Assembly: GCA_964527835.1 (NCBI GenBank)
Contig: CAZGNV010000007.1
Span: 1 to 64,000 of the forward strand
Source of the DNA: JAFDCJ01 sp964527835
GTDB lineage: Bacteria; Desulfobacterota; Desulfobacteria; Desulfobacterales; JAFDCJ01
Direction of reading: 5' to 3'
Length of the DNA: 64,000 nt
Made by a program: the position numbers and the translations under genes. Below, one piece after another: positions 52,458 to 61,900 of this stretch. The notes below the pieces were generated by a model that saw only the letters and a program-made list of their open reading frames with translations, was not told the origin of the DNA and made no database searches. The number at the start of each line of letters is the position of its first letter. Position 1 is the first letter of the stretch.

Positions 52458-53645
52458 TCACTTTTTGGGCAGCATTAAGACAAACGGAATTCCAAGGGCG
52501 CCTGCAAAGGCACTGAGCAGGTAGGTGGCGTGCAGCCCGATCAAATCCGCGATAAAACCGATTGCCACCACCACCGCTGACCGGGCGATAAATGAGATCA
52601 TCATGAACAGGCCGTTGGCGGCCGCCGGACTGCGGGTGGCATGCTCCTGAACCATGGCCAGCATCACCGGCGTGGTCGACAAAAGGGTAAAACCGGTTGC
52701 CAGCAGGGCGGCCACGCGCATCCAACCGCCGGTTAAAGCAAACACCAGCAGACCGACGGGAGCTCCGAGCAGGGAAACCAGCAGGGTTTGCCGCCGTCCG
52801 ATCCGGTCGCTGATGGGGCCGGCGGTCAGCACGCCGGCCACCCCCGCGGTTTCAAACACGGTCAGCGCGATGCCGGCCAGCCACAGGTTGCCGGTTTCCA
52901 GTTTGACGAAGGTCGGCAAAAAAGCGGTCAAACACCCATGCATGAATCCGCGGGTGACCAGGATGGCCGCCAACGGCAAAAAAATATGGCGCAGGCGGCG
53001 CCAGGATTCAAGAGCTGACAGCCGACGGCCGGCGTGGACACGATCGAGCGGGACATCGCGCAGCTTGACATACAGCCAGAAAGTGGATGCCAGGCCGAAA
53101 ATCATCAGCGGGTAAAAATGCTGCAGACCGAGAACGGACACCCCGGCCACGGCCACCAGCGGCCCGACGGTGCGGGCCAGCTCCCCGCCGGTCATGAAAA
53201 AACTCATGCCGCGGCCTTTGTGGGCGGCTGCAAGCTGCGCCACCATCACCGGAGAGGGCACGTGAAACAGGGCCACGCTGATGCCGGCGACAAACAGCAG
53301 AATCAACAGCACCCCATAGGAGGGCGCCATGCCGAGAAGGCTCATGGGTACGGCCGTCAGGGCCGGGGCCAGGATAACAAAGATCCGGATGCTGACGCGA
53401 TCGGCCAGCACGCCGATGAAAGGATTCAAAAGGGCCGGCAGCTGCATGACCGTTGACAGGAAACCGGCCTGGGTCAGCGACAGGGATAATTTTTCAATCA
53501 GCAGCGGCAAAAGCGGAGCCAGAAAACTGGAGTAGACATCGTGGATGAAATGGGCGATGGACAGCGCCAGGATTTTCCCGGTTTGAAATCCGTTGTTGCG
53601 TTTGCCGGCCTGCAGGTCGGTCCGTGGTTCAGAATGTGCATTCAT
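52458..53645 (-). CDS. MFS transporter, fosmidomycin-resistance (Fsr)-like
   Basis: About 395 aa with 12 predicted segments. The N-terminal block AHFIHDVYSSFLAPLLPLLIEKL is like the Fsr subgroup. The cytoplasmic loop motif GVLADRVSIR appears after segment 2 and GPISDRIGRRQ after segment 8. Substrate unknown; Fsr-type proteins export small phosphonates or other compounds. ATG at 53645 (GGAAC 7 bases upstream). Confidence 0.9.
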   Translation of the reverse strand: MNAHSEPRTDLQAGKRNNGFQTGKILALSIAHFIHDVYSSFLAPLLPLLIEKLSLSLTQAGFLSTVMQLPALLNPFIGVLADRVSIRIFVILAPALTAVPMSLLGMAPSYGVLLILLFVAGISVALFHVPSPVMVAQLAAAHKGRGMSFFMTGGELARTVGPLVAVAGVSVLGLQHFYPLMIFGLASTFWLYVKLRDVPLDRVHAGRRLSALESWRRLRHIFLPLAAILVTRGFMHGCLTAFLPTFVKLETGNLWLAGIALTVFETAGVAGVLTAGPISDRIGRRQTLLVSLLGAPVGLLVFALTGGWMRVAALLATGFTLLSTTPVMLAMVQEHATRSPAAANGLFMMISFIARSAVVVAIGFIADLIGLHATYLLSAFAGALGIPFVLMLPKK

Positions 53646-53764
53646 CAGAGCGCGTTCCAATCATTTCCATAGGGCTGATTGCAACTAAGACTTTGCCGGC
53701 CGCCTGTCAACTGAAAAATCACTTGAATGTCAGCCCGGCAAACGATTTGGGGTGCCGGCGGCCG

Positions 53765-53792
53765 TTGACTTTTATAAAAACTGGCCTAGATT
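53765..53792 (+). promoter_or_regulatory. Sigma70-type promoter for ferredoxin
   Basis: TTGACT (53765-53770), 16-bp spacer, TAGATT (53787-53792); the ferredoxin ATG is 48 bases downstream. Divergent from the MFS gene. Confidence 0.55.
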
Positions 53793-53839
53793 GATGGATA
53801 CCAGTCGTCAGTACAGGTGAAAGATGAGGAGATCGCAAA

Positions 53840-54037
53840 ATGGGAAAAACTGTCATAATTGATACTGAAGAGTGCATCGGCTGTGAAAGCTGCGTGGAGC
53901 TTTGTTCGGAGGTGTTTGCCTTTAACGAGGAGGAGGAAAAAGCCGAAGTCATCCTGCCCGAAGGCGGACCCGAAGACTGCATTGAAGAGGCCATGGACAC
54001 CTGCCCCGTGGAATGTATCCATTGGGAGGAGGATTGA
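53840..54037 (+). CDS. Ferredoxin, single [4Fe-4S] cluster
   Basis: 65 aa. Ligand set CIGCESC with the distal CPVEC; extra Cys in VELC and EDC, positions that form a disulfide in Desulfovibrio-type monocluster ferredoxins. Very acidic middle (FNEEEEKAEV), as in electron carriers. Low-potential electron shuttle in the cytoplasm. GAGGAGA lies 8 bases before the ATG, with its own promoter. Confidence 0.95.
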   Translation: MGKTVIIDTEECIGCESCVELCSEVFAFNEEEEKAEVILPEGGPEDCIEEAMDTCPVECIHWEED

Positions 54038-54062
54038 ACAGCTTTTGCGGGAAGCCGGAAGG

Positions 54063-54992
54063 TTACCCACGGGGGTCGTCAAATTTGCCGATCAGTTTGA
54101 CCTCCCGTTCGAGACGCACGCCGAAGCGTTCAAAAACCCGCTTTTCAATAAGCCGTATCAGGGCGTAAACATCGCTCGCGGTGGCATTTTTCGTATTTAG
54201 AATAAAGCCGGCATGTTTGGGGCTGACCATCGCCCCTCCGATATGCGCACCCTTCAGGCCGGCCTGCTCGATCAGCGAGCCGGCGTAATAGCCCGGTGGC
54301 CGCTTGAAGACACTGCCGCAGGACGGATAATCCAGGGGCTGTTTCTGGCCGCGGATGGCAAGGATGTCCTGCATGCGCAGCTGCAGGAAGCCGCTGTCGG
54401 CTGACTGCAGGCGAAAGCGCGCGGAGGTGATGACCACTTTTTCCAGCTGCAGGGCCTGCCGATAGCCGAAGCCGATCTGGTGACGTTCGGCGCGAAACGG
54501 CAATCCCTCAAGGGAAAATCCGCTGACCGTCACGGTCACCGCTTCAATTTCGCGACCGAAGGCCCCGGCGTTCATGCGCAGGGCCCCGCCTACGCCGCCC
54601 GGAATTCCCGCGAGCTGTTCCATTCCGCCCAGCCCCATTGTAACCGCGGCCCGGATAAAATCTGCCAGGCGCGATCCGGCCAGAACCTGTGCCTGTTGAT
54701 GGTCAAAGCGCCAGCCGCTGAGATTTTCCCCCACATAAAGGGTGACGCCTTGCCAGCCGGCATCTGAGATCAGCACGTTGGAGCCGTGGCCGAGAACAAA
54801 CAGGGGCAAGCGCCTTTCATGGATGAACTCAAGCACCCGGCCGACACCGCTTTCAGTGGTCGGAGCCGCCCACAGGGCGGTGGGGCCGCCGATTCGATAA
54901 GAGGTATAGGGGGCAAGGGGCTTGTTGGTTTGCACATTCCCCCCGGCAACATCGGCCAGCTGGGCGGCTAATTCGGCAGGATCGGCATTCAT
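54063..54992 (-). CDS. murB: UDP-N-acetylenolpyruvoylglucosamine reductase
   Basis: Second committed step of peptidoglycan precursor synthesis (FAD/NADPH). About 309 aa, type II MurB. FAD-binding segment: PYTSYRIGG, LGHGSNVLISD, GMEQLAGIPGGVGGAL and NAGAFGREI. The catalytic-Ser block PSCGSVFKRP and KGAHIGGA lie towards the C-terminus. It stands alone, away from any mur/fts cluster, convergent with ferredoxin. ATG at 54992; ribosome-binding site moderate (GCGGAA). Confidence 0.95.
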   Translation of the reverse strand: MNADPAELAAQLADVAGGNVQTNKPLAPYTSYRIGGPTALWAAPTTESGVGRVLEFIHERRLPLFVLGHGSNVLISDAGWQGVTLYVGENLSGWRFDHQQAQVLAGSRLADFIRAAVTMGLGGMEQLAGIPGGVGGALRMNAGAFGREIEAVTVTVSGFSLEGLPFRAERHQIGFGYRQALQLEKVVITSARFRLQSADSGFLQLRMQDILAIRGQKQPLDYPSCGSVFKRPPGYYAGSLIEQAGLKGAHIGGAMVSPKHAGFILNTKNATASDVYALIRLIEKRVFERFGVRLEREVKLIGKFDDPRG

Positions 54993-55293
54993 CAGTATTT
55001 TTCCGCGGCTAGTTTGGTTCCGGCTCCACTTAAGCATAAAAACTATTTGAAATCAAACCAAAATCCGAAGCCGGCATCCCCCAACCGGACTCCTTGCGGC
55101 ATCTGCTGCCAGTGCCCGCTCCCATCGCCCCCCAGGCCTGAGCCCACCGGTGAAAAATCACTCAAGTTCTGCCTCCTTGTGCCGATAAGTCCCATGACGG
55201 AACGGCAAGGGCCGTATGTTATAACAGTTTGTTTTAATTGTTTATTTTGGAATATTCGGGGGTGAATTATTTCAAAGCAAAGGAGAAAGACAT
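54993..55293. other. Intergenic region, no gene seen
   Basis: 301 bp between divergent genes. GC-rich first half, AT-rich second half (TTGTTTTAATTG and TTTATTTTGG), where a promoter for the 77-aa gene is likely, though no strong hexamer pair stands out. Confidence 0.5.
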
Positions 55294-55527
55294 ATGCAGG
55301 CAGAAGATTTTTACCGGATCATCAGTGAATTTGATTTTATCTGTGATGACATTGATGAAATCATCACGCAGTTGGACCTGACCAAAAGAGAGGGCCAGAA
55401 GGTCGCCCAGGCCATCAGCAACCTTGAAAAAGCCAAAAAAATATTGACCGATCTTTTCCCGAACATAAAATCCCTGGACAATGACGTCCGCGAGGACCTG
55501 GAGGCCGAGTTCGCCGACGCGATTTGA
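55294..55527 (+). CDS. Small hypothetical acidic protein
   Basis: 77 aa, helical and acidic, no signal or membrane segment (ITQLDLTKREGQKVAQAISN, LEKAKKILTDLFPN, ending EAEFADAI). No family recognised. AAGGAGA lies 9 bases before the ATG. The YihY gene follows within 50 bp. Confidence 0.75.
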   Translation: MQAEDFYRIISEFDFICDDIDEIITQLDLTKREGQKVAQAISNLEKAKKILTDLFPNIKSLDNDVREDLEAEFADAI

Positions 55528-55574
55528 CCAGCGGCTGCTGTAGCGGGGTCGCAGATGGAAGGAAACCGACAGGT

Positions 55575-56495
55575 ATGCGCAGTGGCATGTTGAATCAGAT
55601 CCTGACCATGCGCTCAAAATATACGGGCTACAAGCTTTTTACGGTTGCCGGTAAAAAATTCATGCAGGATGACTGTTTTACCCTGTCGTTGTCCATCTCT
55701 TTTGTGTTTCTGATGTCCATTATCCCTTTTGCGACCCTGAGCCTGCTGGTGTTTGACATGATCCAGCGCCTGTTCTTTGCCCAGACGAACTGGACGGGTC
55801 AGGTCACAGAAATGCTGGCCGATGAGATGATCCAGGTAATTCCCTTTGTTTCCCGGCAGTGGATAAAATCCCACGTGATCAATGCACAGGCCTACGCGTC
55901 GTTTAAGGCCATCAATTTTATCATGCTGCCGGTGATCAGCGGGCTGATTTTTAAAACCCTGGAGACCTCCTACCGCAGGATTTTCCAGCTGCCGGCCCGC
56001 CACCTGCTTTTTGGCCAGGCCATCTATGTTACCATGAGCATTTTTGCCGTCCTGCTGCTTTTCATTTCCAACTTTACCTGGATTATCCTGTCCACATCGG
56101 CCTCGCATTTTCTGACCATTGTCAACAAGACGCCCTACCTGGAGCGGCTCTGCGAGTTGGTGGTCGCCGGCGCCAGTTCCGGGTCCCTCAACGGCCTGTC
56201 GCTGGTGGTTTTGATGACGTTTTATCTGGCCACCGTCAAACTGTTTTTAAATGAAAAAATTAAATGGCGCTACCAGTTGTTGGCCGGCCTTGTTTTTTGC
56301 CTGCTGTGGACCGCTGCGCGGCGTTTTTTCGGGTTTTACGTCCGGCACATTTCCGAAATCGACCTGCTTTACGGATCCCTGTCATCAGTGGTGTTGATCC
56401 TGATGTGGATTTTTTATTCCTCCATGGCCCTGTTGTTTTCCACTGAAATTTTGTACCTTCTGCATGACGGCAAATGGCGCTATCGCTGGTGGTAA
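55575..56495 (+). CDS. YihY/BrkB-family membrane protein
   Basis: 306 aa inner-membrane protein of the YihY (virulence factor BrkB) family, six hydrophobic segments. Typical blocks: DDCFTLSLSISFVFLMSIIPF, FKTLETSYRRIFQL, WRYQLLAGLVFCLLWTAARRFFGFYV and LYGSLSSVVLILMWIFYSS. Not RNase BN, despite old annotations. Role unknown. ATG at 55575 is preferred over 55524 (overlaps the preceding gene) and 55587. Confidence 0.9.
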   Translation: MRSGMLNQILTMRSKYTGYKLFTVAGKKFMQDDCFTLSLSISFVFLMSIIPFATLSLLVFDMIQRLFFAQTNWTGQVTEMLADEMIQVIPFVSRQWIKSHVINAQAYASFKAINFIMLPVISGLIFKTLETSYRRIFQLPARHLLFGQAIYVTMSIFAVLLLFISNFTWIILSTSASHFLTIVNKTPYLERLCELVVAGASSGSLNGLSLVVLMTFYLATVKLFLNEKIKWRYQLLAGLVFCLLWTAARRFFGFYVRHISEIDLLYGSLSSVVLILMWIFYSSMALLFSTEILYLLHDGKWRYRWW

Positions 56496-56545
56496 TCCCC
56501 GTCTTCGAGCTGGATTTAAAAACCGTAGGATCCTGAGATTTTCCG

Positions 56546-56686
56546 TCAGCGACCCCGCTGGCCCCAATCGTATCTCATCCTGGAATTGCGGTAATCCTGC
56601 TTTTCTTCTTCGCTCAGGTTCTCCCAGTGCGAACAGCCCAGCAGGAAAATCATCCCCGCCAGCAAAATGGCGATTATTTTTTTCAT
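56546..56686 (-). CDS. Small lipoprotein (46 aa)
   Basis: MKKIIAILLAGMIFLLGCSH is a textbook lipoprotein signal with lipobox LLGC (Cys 18). The mature part, 29 residues, is acidic then basic (ENLSEEEKQDYRNSRMRYDW, ending RGR). GGGGA lies 4 bases before the ATG. Convergent with yihY. Missed by a 60-codon cutoff; no family recognised. Confidence 0.7.
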   Translation of the reverse strand: MKKIIAILLAGMIFLLGCSHWENLSEEEKQDYRNSRMRYDWGQRGR

Positions 56687-57047
56687 TTTTCCCCACTTTC
56701 CCTGTTTTAAACCGTCAAACTGCGCTTGCGGTTTGACACACAGGTCAAATCACTTTCACTACCCGGTTTTGTGCATGGGTTCGTGTTTTTATCAAAATAA
56801 CCACGTTGTGGCATTTTGCCAAATTTTTTTGCTGATTTGCCAGCAATAATTATATAACCTATTGAAATATAATATAAATAGAATAGTTGAATTTCAGCGT
56901 ATTCTTCCTTGCAATTCGGCAATGTTTTATCTAAGAAATAAAAAATGGGCGCAATCAGGCAAATTTTTCAATTGCCTGATTGAATGCAAACTTGACCAGC
57001 TGCAACCTCGACAGTCGGCCAAAGGATGATACCAGGGGGGACACACG
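56687..57047. other. AT-rich intergenic region before the RHS cassette
   Basis: 361 bp, notably AT-rich between about 56820 and 56940. It holds a 6-bp dyad TTGCTG/CAGCAA (about 56829-56846) and several TATAA-like hexamers, plausibly the cassette's promoter. The 71-codon minus-strand frame here has no coding signal. Confidence 0.5.
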
Positions 57048-58211
57048 ATGAGAATCGCAAGGAGGATCCGATCTGTTTTTCTGTCGTTATTGGTGCTTGG
57101 GTTTATCAATGGCGTTGTCCTGGGAGATGATACGGACAGTCTGGTGGTAACCGAAACCGGCAATGTGGGCATCGGAACGGCAAATCCCGAACATAAACTG
57201 ACGGTAAACGGCCCGCTGGGCACACCGGACATCAACCATCCCTACCTGGTGTTGGACAGCTCCGGCTCCGGAAGCAATACCGGTGAGCAGTCCGCCCAGA
57301 TTTCTTTAGGGGAATCCGGCCGGGGAGCGGCCGCCCTTCACCTGGCATACACCGGCGACGGCTATGGGTATCTCGGGATGGGGGCGCTGGGGACGGACAA
57401 CATCCCCGATCATTTTGCCATGCGCCTGTATTATCAAAACAACAGCGTTTATTTTCCGGGGCGCATTGGCATTGGAACTGCGAATCCAACCGGCCGGCTG
57501 GATGTCCTGGGAGATATCCGGGCGGGAAATTCAGACATTTATTTTACGAAAACCAATCACAATCACACGGGGATCGGGAACACACCCGGCTATGCGGCCA
57601 TTGAAAATGCAGCCAATTATGATGCGCTCATGATTCTGGGACGTGCGGGAACGTCGAGGGGCAGAAGCGTTAAATTATGGGATTATCTCCAAGTCAATGG
57701 AAGCCTGGATGTCAACGGAGCGTTTAAAACAAGTGGCAATGCCGATATAACCGGTAATCTCAACACTGGCAGTCTGAACGTGAGCGATACGATCGGCGCC
57801 AAAAAGATGAACGTGAGCCGCACGGTAAGCGCCGAAAATATGAACGCGAGTGCTACAATCAGCGCCAGAAACTTGAATGTGAGCGATACGATCAATACCA
57901 CAAACTTGAACGTCACCGGCTGGCAGGGCCGCGATTATGTCTTTGAAGATTCCTATCAACTCCTCTCGCTGGCCGAGGTTGAGCAGTTTATCAAAACCCA
58001 CAAGCATCTGCCGCAGATTCCCTCAGCCAGGGAAATGGAAAACAGCCGCCAGTCAATTAGCACCATGCTGATGAACCATTTGCAAAAAATTGAAGAACTG
58101 ACCCTTTACATGATCGAATTGAAAAAAGAAAACGAAGCGCTGAAAAAACGCCTGGTGGCGTTGGAAAAAATCGTTGCCAGCAAGAAGGCAGCCGATCGGC
58201 GTCCGAGGTGA
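57048..58211 (+). CDS. Secreted tail-fibre-like protein with coiled-coil C-terminus
   Basis: 387 aa. A signal peptide (about 1-26) is followed by two NVGIGTANP / RIGIGTANP motifs with trailing KLTVNG / RLDVLG, as in tail-fibre-like adhesins. A stack of four and a half 11-residue repeats of pattern (L/M)NVSxTIxxxx spans about residues 243-291. The C-terminus has LSLAEVEQFIKTHKHLPQIP, an endosialidase-chaperone-like segment, and a heptad coiled coil (KKENEALKKRLVALEKIVA). From memory this architecture is most common in Bacteroidetes secreted proteins. Immediately upstream of the Ca-binding and RHS genes, so a trimeric surface fibre of that system is likely. Confidence 0.8.
   Translation: MRIARRIRSVFLSLLVLGFINGVVLGDDTDSLVVTETGNVGIGTANPEHKLTVNGPLGTPDINHPYLVLDSSGSGSNTGEQSAQISLGESGRGAAALHLAYTGDGYGYLGMGALGTDNIPDHFAMRLYYQNNSVYFPGRIGIGTANPTGRLDVLGDIRAGNSDIYFTKTNHNHTGIGNTPGYAAIENAANYDALMILGRAGTSRGRSVKLWDYLQVNGSLDVNGAFKTSGNADITGNLNTGSLNVSDTIGAKKMNVSRTVSAENMNASATISARNLNVSDTINTTNLNVTGWQGRDYVFEDSYQLLSLAEVEQFIKTHKHLPQIPSAREMENSRQSISTMLMNHLQKIEELTLYMIELKKENEALKKRLVALEKIVASKKAADRRPR
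57774..57920 (+). repeat. 33-bp tandem repeats in the fibre gene
   Basis: Four 33-bp units plus a partial fifth encode 11-residue repeats LNVSDTIGAKK, MNVSRTVSAEN, MNASATISARN, LNVSDTINTTN and LNVTG. They probably form a trimeric beta-shaft. Confidence 0.7.
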
Positions 58212-58294
58212 TTGGAGCGGCAGGTTTGACGATTTATTCCTGCCGGGGAAAAACGCCGTCTATGGGAGATCACAAAAAGCAATCGGGGTGGGAA

Positions 58295-58918
58295 ATGAAA
58301 GCTGCAGCATTTCTGGGGCTGGCCGTCATCGTTTGCACATCACTGGGCGTTGTTGCTGGAGCAGCCGCTGATGATCTTTACCTTGAAGGAAGATTGGCAG
58401 CCGGCACTTACCAATCCGACGCTGCGATCATTGCCCGCAATGACTGCATCATTGATTCCGGGGTTAGTGTCATCACGGCAGCTGCCTTTGAAACCGTTCT
58501 GCGGCCGGGAACACGGATTCGGGCCGGGGCCAGGTTTGTGGCCCGCATCAGAGACGACGACGGCTTGTCCAATTATTGTGAAATGCTGTATTTCGGTCAT
58601 TTAGACTACGGACCGCAAGATGATCCGGATATTGACTGGCTGGACAATCAGGCGGAGTGCACGCTGGATACGAATCCCGCCCTTTATGACATGGACAACG
58701 ACGATGACGGGTTGGCAGACTGGTGGGAAGTCGAATTTTTTGGATATACCCTTGAAACCAACCCGAATGAGGACAGCGATGGCGACGGGGTTTTAAATTA
58801 CATCGAGTTTAAGCTCGGGACCAATCCCGTTGTAATAGATCTTGCGGGCCCCGGTGTTCATTACGAATACGATGCTGCCGGGAGAAAAAAAAGGATTTAC
58901 CGGATACCTGCCAAATAG
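58295..58918 (+). CDS. Exported protein with Ca-binding repeats and a terminal YD-repeat
   Basis: 207 aa. Signal peptide (about 1-25, cleavage after GAA). Beta-rich front half (ARNDCIIDSGVSVITAAAFE). Two thrombospondin type-3/dockerin-like acidic loops: DMDNDDDGLADWWE and NEDSDGDGVLNYIEFKLGTNP. The last residues, HYEYDAAGRKKRIYR, look like a single RHS/YD repeat. The RHS gene starts 32 bp later. ATG at 58295 (GGTGGGAA upstream) is preferred over a start at 58208 overlapping the fibre gene. Confidence 0.75.
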   Translation: MKAAAFLGLAVIVCTSLGVVAGAAADDLYLEGRLAAGTYQSDAAIIARNDCIIDSGVSVITAAAFETVLRPGTRIRAGARFVARIRDDDGLSNYCEMLYFGHLDYGPQDDPDIDWLDNQAECTLDTNPALYDMDNDDDGLADWWEVEFFGYTLETNPNEDSDGDGVLNYIEFKLGTNPVVIDLAGPGVHYEYDAAGRKKRIYRIPAK

Positions 58919-58950
58919 ATTTGTAACATCCTTGCAAAATGGGGGTGCGG

Positions 58951-61900
58951 ATGAACAAGAGCAAAGGGCGTAAATGGGCCGCGTCATTTTGTTGTTTTCT
59001 TTTCTTAATCTGCATCACGTTAATCCCCTGCCTGGCCGAAACACCCCCCACAACCGAGTCTGTTGAAAGTACCGACACCGGTGTCGATGCCCAGGCAGAT
59101 TCGAGCATTTCCGTTCCCAGCGTCAACACATTTCAGTATACGGGAGCTGCTGTTACGCGGATTCCCATCCTGGTGCCGCCGGGAAGAAATGGTGTCGCTC
59201 CCAGGCTTTCTCTGGCCTATAACAGCTATCGCAAAAGCGGGTGGCTGGGAATTGGCTGGGCCCTCGGCATGGGGGCGATTCAGCGTTCAACCTGTCACGG
59301 TGTCGACTACGGTGGGGATGAGTATGTGGCGGTAATCAATGGATCCACCGCCGAACTTGTGCGTAGAACGGAGGACTGGGGAGCGCATTATTACGGGGCT
59401 AAAATTGAAGGGGCCTTTTCACGCTATTACAAAAGTCCATCTTCGGGCGGGTGGGAAGTCACCACCAAAGACGGGATGAAATATTACTATGGCACCACCC
59501 CGGCCTCACGGCAGGATGATCCCGAAAACGGCGGCCGGATATTCAAATGGTGCCTGGACCGGGTGGAGGATACCAATGGCAACACCATGACCGTGGAGTA
59601 CCAAAAAGATCAAGGGGCGATTTACCTGTACCGAATTGATTACACAAGCCATCCGGATCTGCCCGCGTCCAACTATGTGATTTTTCACACCGAAGACCGC
59701 CCGGATGCCGTCGCGATGTTCAGCACTAATTTTAAGGTCAAAACCGCCAGACGGCTAAAAAGCATTGAAATCCGGACTCGCAACGACCTGGTAAGGGTCT
59801 ATGCGCTGGAATATACCCAAAGTGCGAGCACGTTGAGATCACTACTGAAAAGTGTTCGTCAATTTGGCAGTGATGCCGCCGTCGATGATGCCGGGAACAT
59901 TACCGGGGGCCATTCCTTGCCGGCGATCGTATATGACTGGCAAGGGGATACCAGCGATGTCTTCTCCAATGCGTATTCCACAACTTCCGGCATGGAAGGC
60001 TACCATCTTAACACTATAAGGGATCGCGCATTGGCGTTTGACTACAACGGTGACGGCAGACATGACCTGTTCTTTTACCGGCCGGATTCGGATAAAATTG
60101 GCATTGTGCGCTCCAACGGCGACTGCACTTTTGACGGGGTTTACGAAGGATCGGCTATCGGCTTTGCGGGCTATGGTCTCGATAGCCTCCGGGATCGGGT
60201 TTTTGCTTTCGATTACAACGCTGACGGCCGCAGTGACCTGTTTTTCTATCGGCCGGACTCCAACCTGGCCGGTGTCGCCCGTTCCAACGGGGACGGCAGT
60301 TTCACCAACGTGCATTATTCAAGTTCCGGCATGGCCGGCTACCCCATCACCTCCGAGCGGGATGCGGCCTTTGCCTTTGACTACAACGGAGACGGCCGGC
60401 AAGACCTGTTTTTTTACCGGCCGGATTCGGATAAAATTGGCATTGTGCGCTCCAACGGCGACGGCACCTTTGACGGGGTTTACGAAGGATCGTCTGTCGG
60501 CTTTGCGGGCTATAAACTCAACAGCCTCCGGGATCGGGTTTTAGCTTTTGATTACAACGGAGACGGCCGCAGTGACCTGTTTTTCTACCGGCCGGACTCC
60601 AACCTGGCCGGTGTCGCCAGTTCCAACGGCGACGGCAGTTTCACCAACGTGCATTATTCAAGTTCCGGCATGGCCGGCTACCCCATCACCTCCGAGCGGG
60701 ATGCGGCCTTTGCCTTTGACTACAACGGAGACGGCCGGCAAGACCTGTTTTTTTACCGGCCGGATTCGGATAAAATTGGCATTGTGCGCTCCAACGGCGA
60801 CGGCACCTTTGACGGGGTTTACGAAGGATCGTCTGTCGGCTTTGCGGGCTATAAACTCAACAGCCTCCGGGATCGGGTGTTAGCTTTTGATTATAACGGA
60901 GACGGCCGCAGTGACCTGTTTTTCTACCGGCCGGATTCAAACCTTTGCGGCGTAGCGCGTTCCAACGGTGACGGCAGTTTTACCAACGTGTATCATTCAG
61001 GGTCGGGCATAGCCGGCTATGACATCACCAGCCAACGGGATATGGCCTTTGCCTTTGACTACAACGGAAACGGCAGAGGGGATCTGTTTTTATTTCGACC
61101 CGACTCTGACACCGCCACGGTGGTGCGCTCCGGGTGGATGGTTGCCGATCTTCTCAACCGGATTGCCAACGGCCGGGGAGCCGAAACCTTTCTTGAATAC
61201 GCGGATTCATCACAATACCCCAACGGGCTGCTGCCTTTTATCGTGCATCCCGTCTCCCGGATTTCAGTGGATGACGGACTCGGCCACAATTTCGTGGTGC
61301 AATATGGATATGGCGGCGGACTTTTTGATTACACCAGCCGGGAATTCCGGGGGTTTGCAACGGTCGCAAAAACCAACCCCGATGGCACCACCCTGACATC
61401 CTGGTTTCACCAGGATGAATTTTTCAAAGGCCGGCAGTATCGGGTGGAAAGCCGGGAATATGCCGGCGGCCCGCTGATAAACACGGTCGATTTTGACTGG
61501 CAGAAGTCCGCCAGCGGTGCACAGGCGACATTTGTTGCCCTGCAGAGCAAAGTTTCCCGGATTTTTGAAAACAATCAACCGGCTGTGGAAACGCAGGAAG
61601 ACTACACCTATTATCCGGCCACCGGCTTTTTGCAGACAACAACCAGCCGGGTGATATACGGCGCAGCCGGTCAAAGCGTCACCACGGCCTATGAATATCG
61701 CAATTACGGGGATTGGATCTGGCGCAAGATCCGGCAGGAGCTGATCAACGGCGACGGCCTTACGATCAGGGAAACCCGCTTTGACCATGATAACGGAACG
61801 GGCAACTTGCTGTCCAAGGAGTTTGTGCTGGATACCGGCCAAAATCCGGTGATTCAAATGCGTTATGACGATTACGGCAACTTGAAAGAATTGCATGATG

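Noticed and set aside
56707..56922. 71-codon minus-strand frame in AT-rich DNA
   Set aside because: Composition and lack of ribosome-binding site suggest chance; it overlaps the likely promoter region of the RHS cassette.
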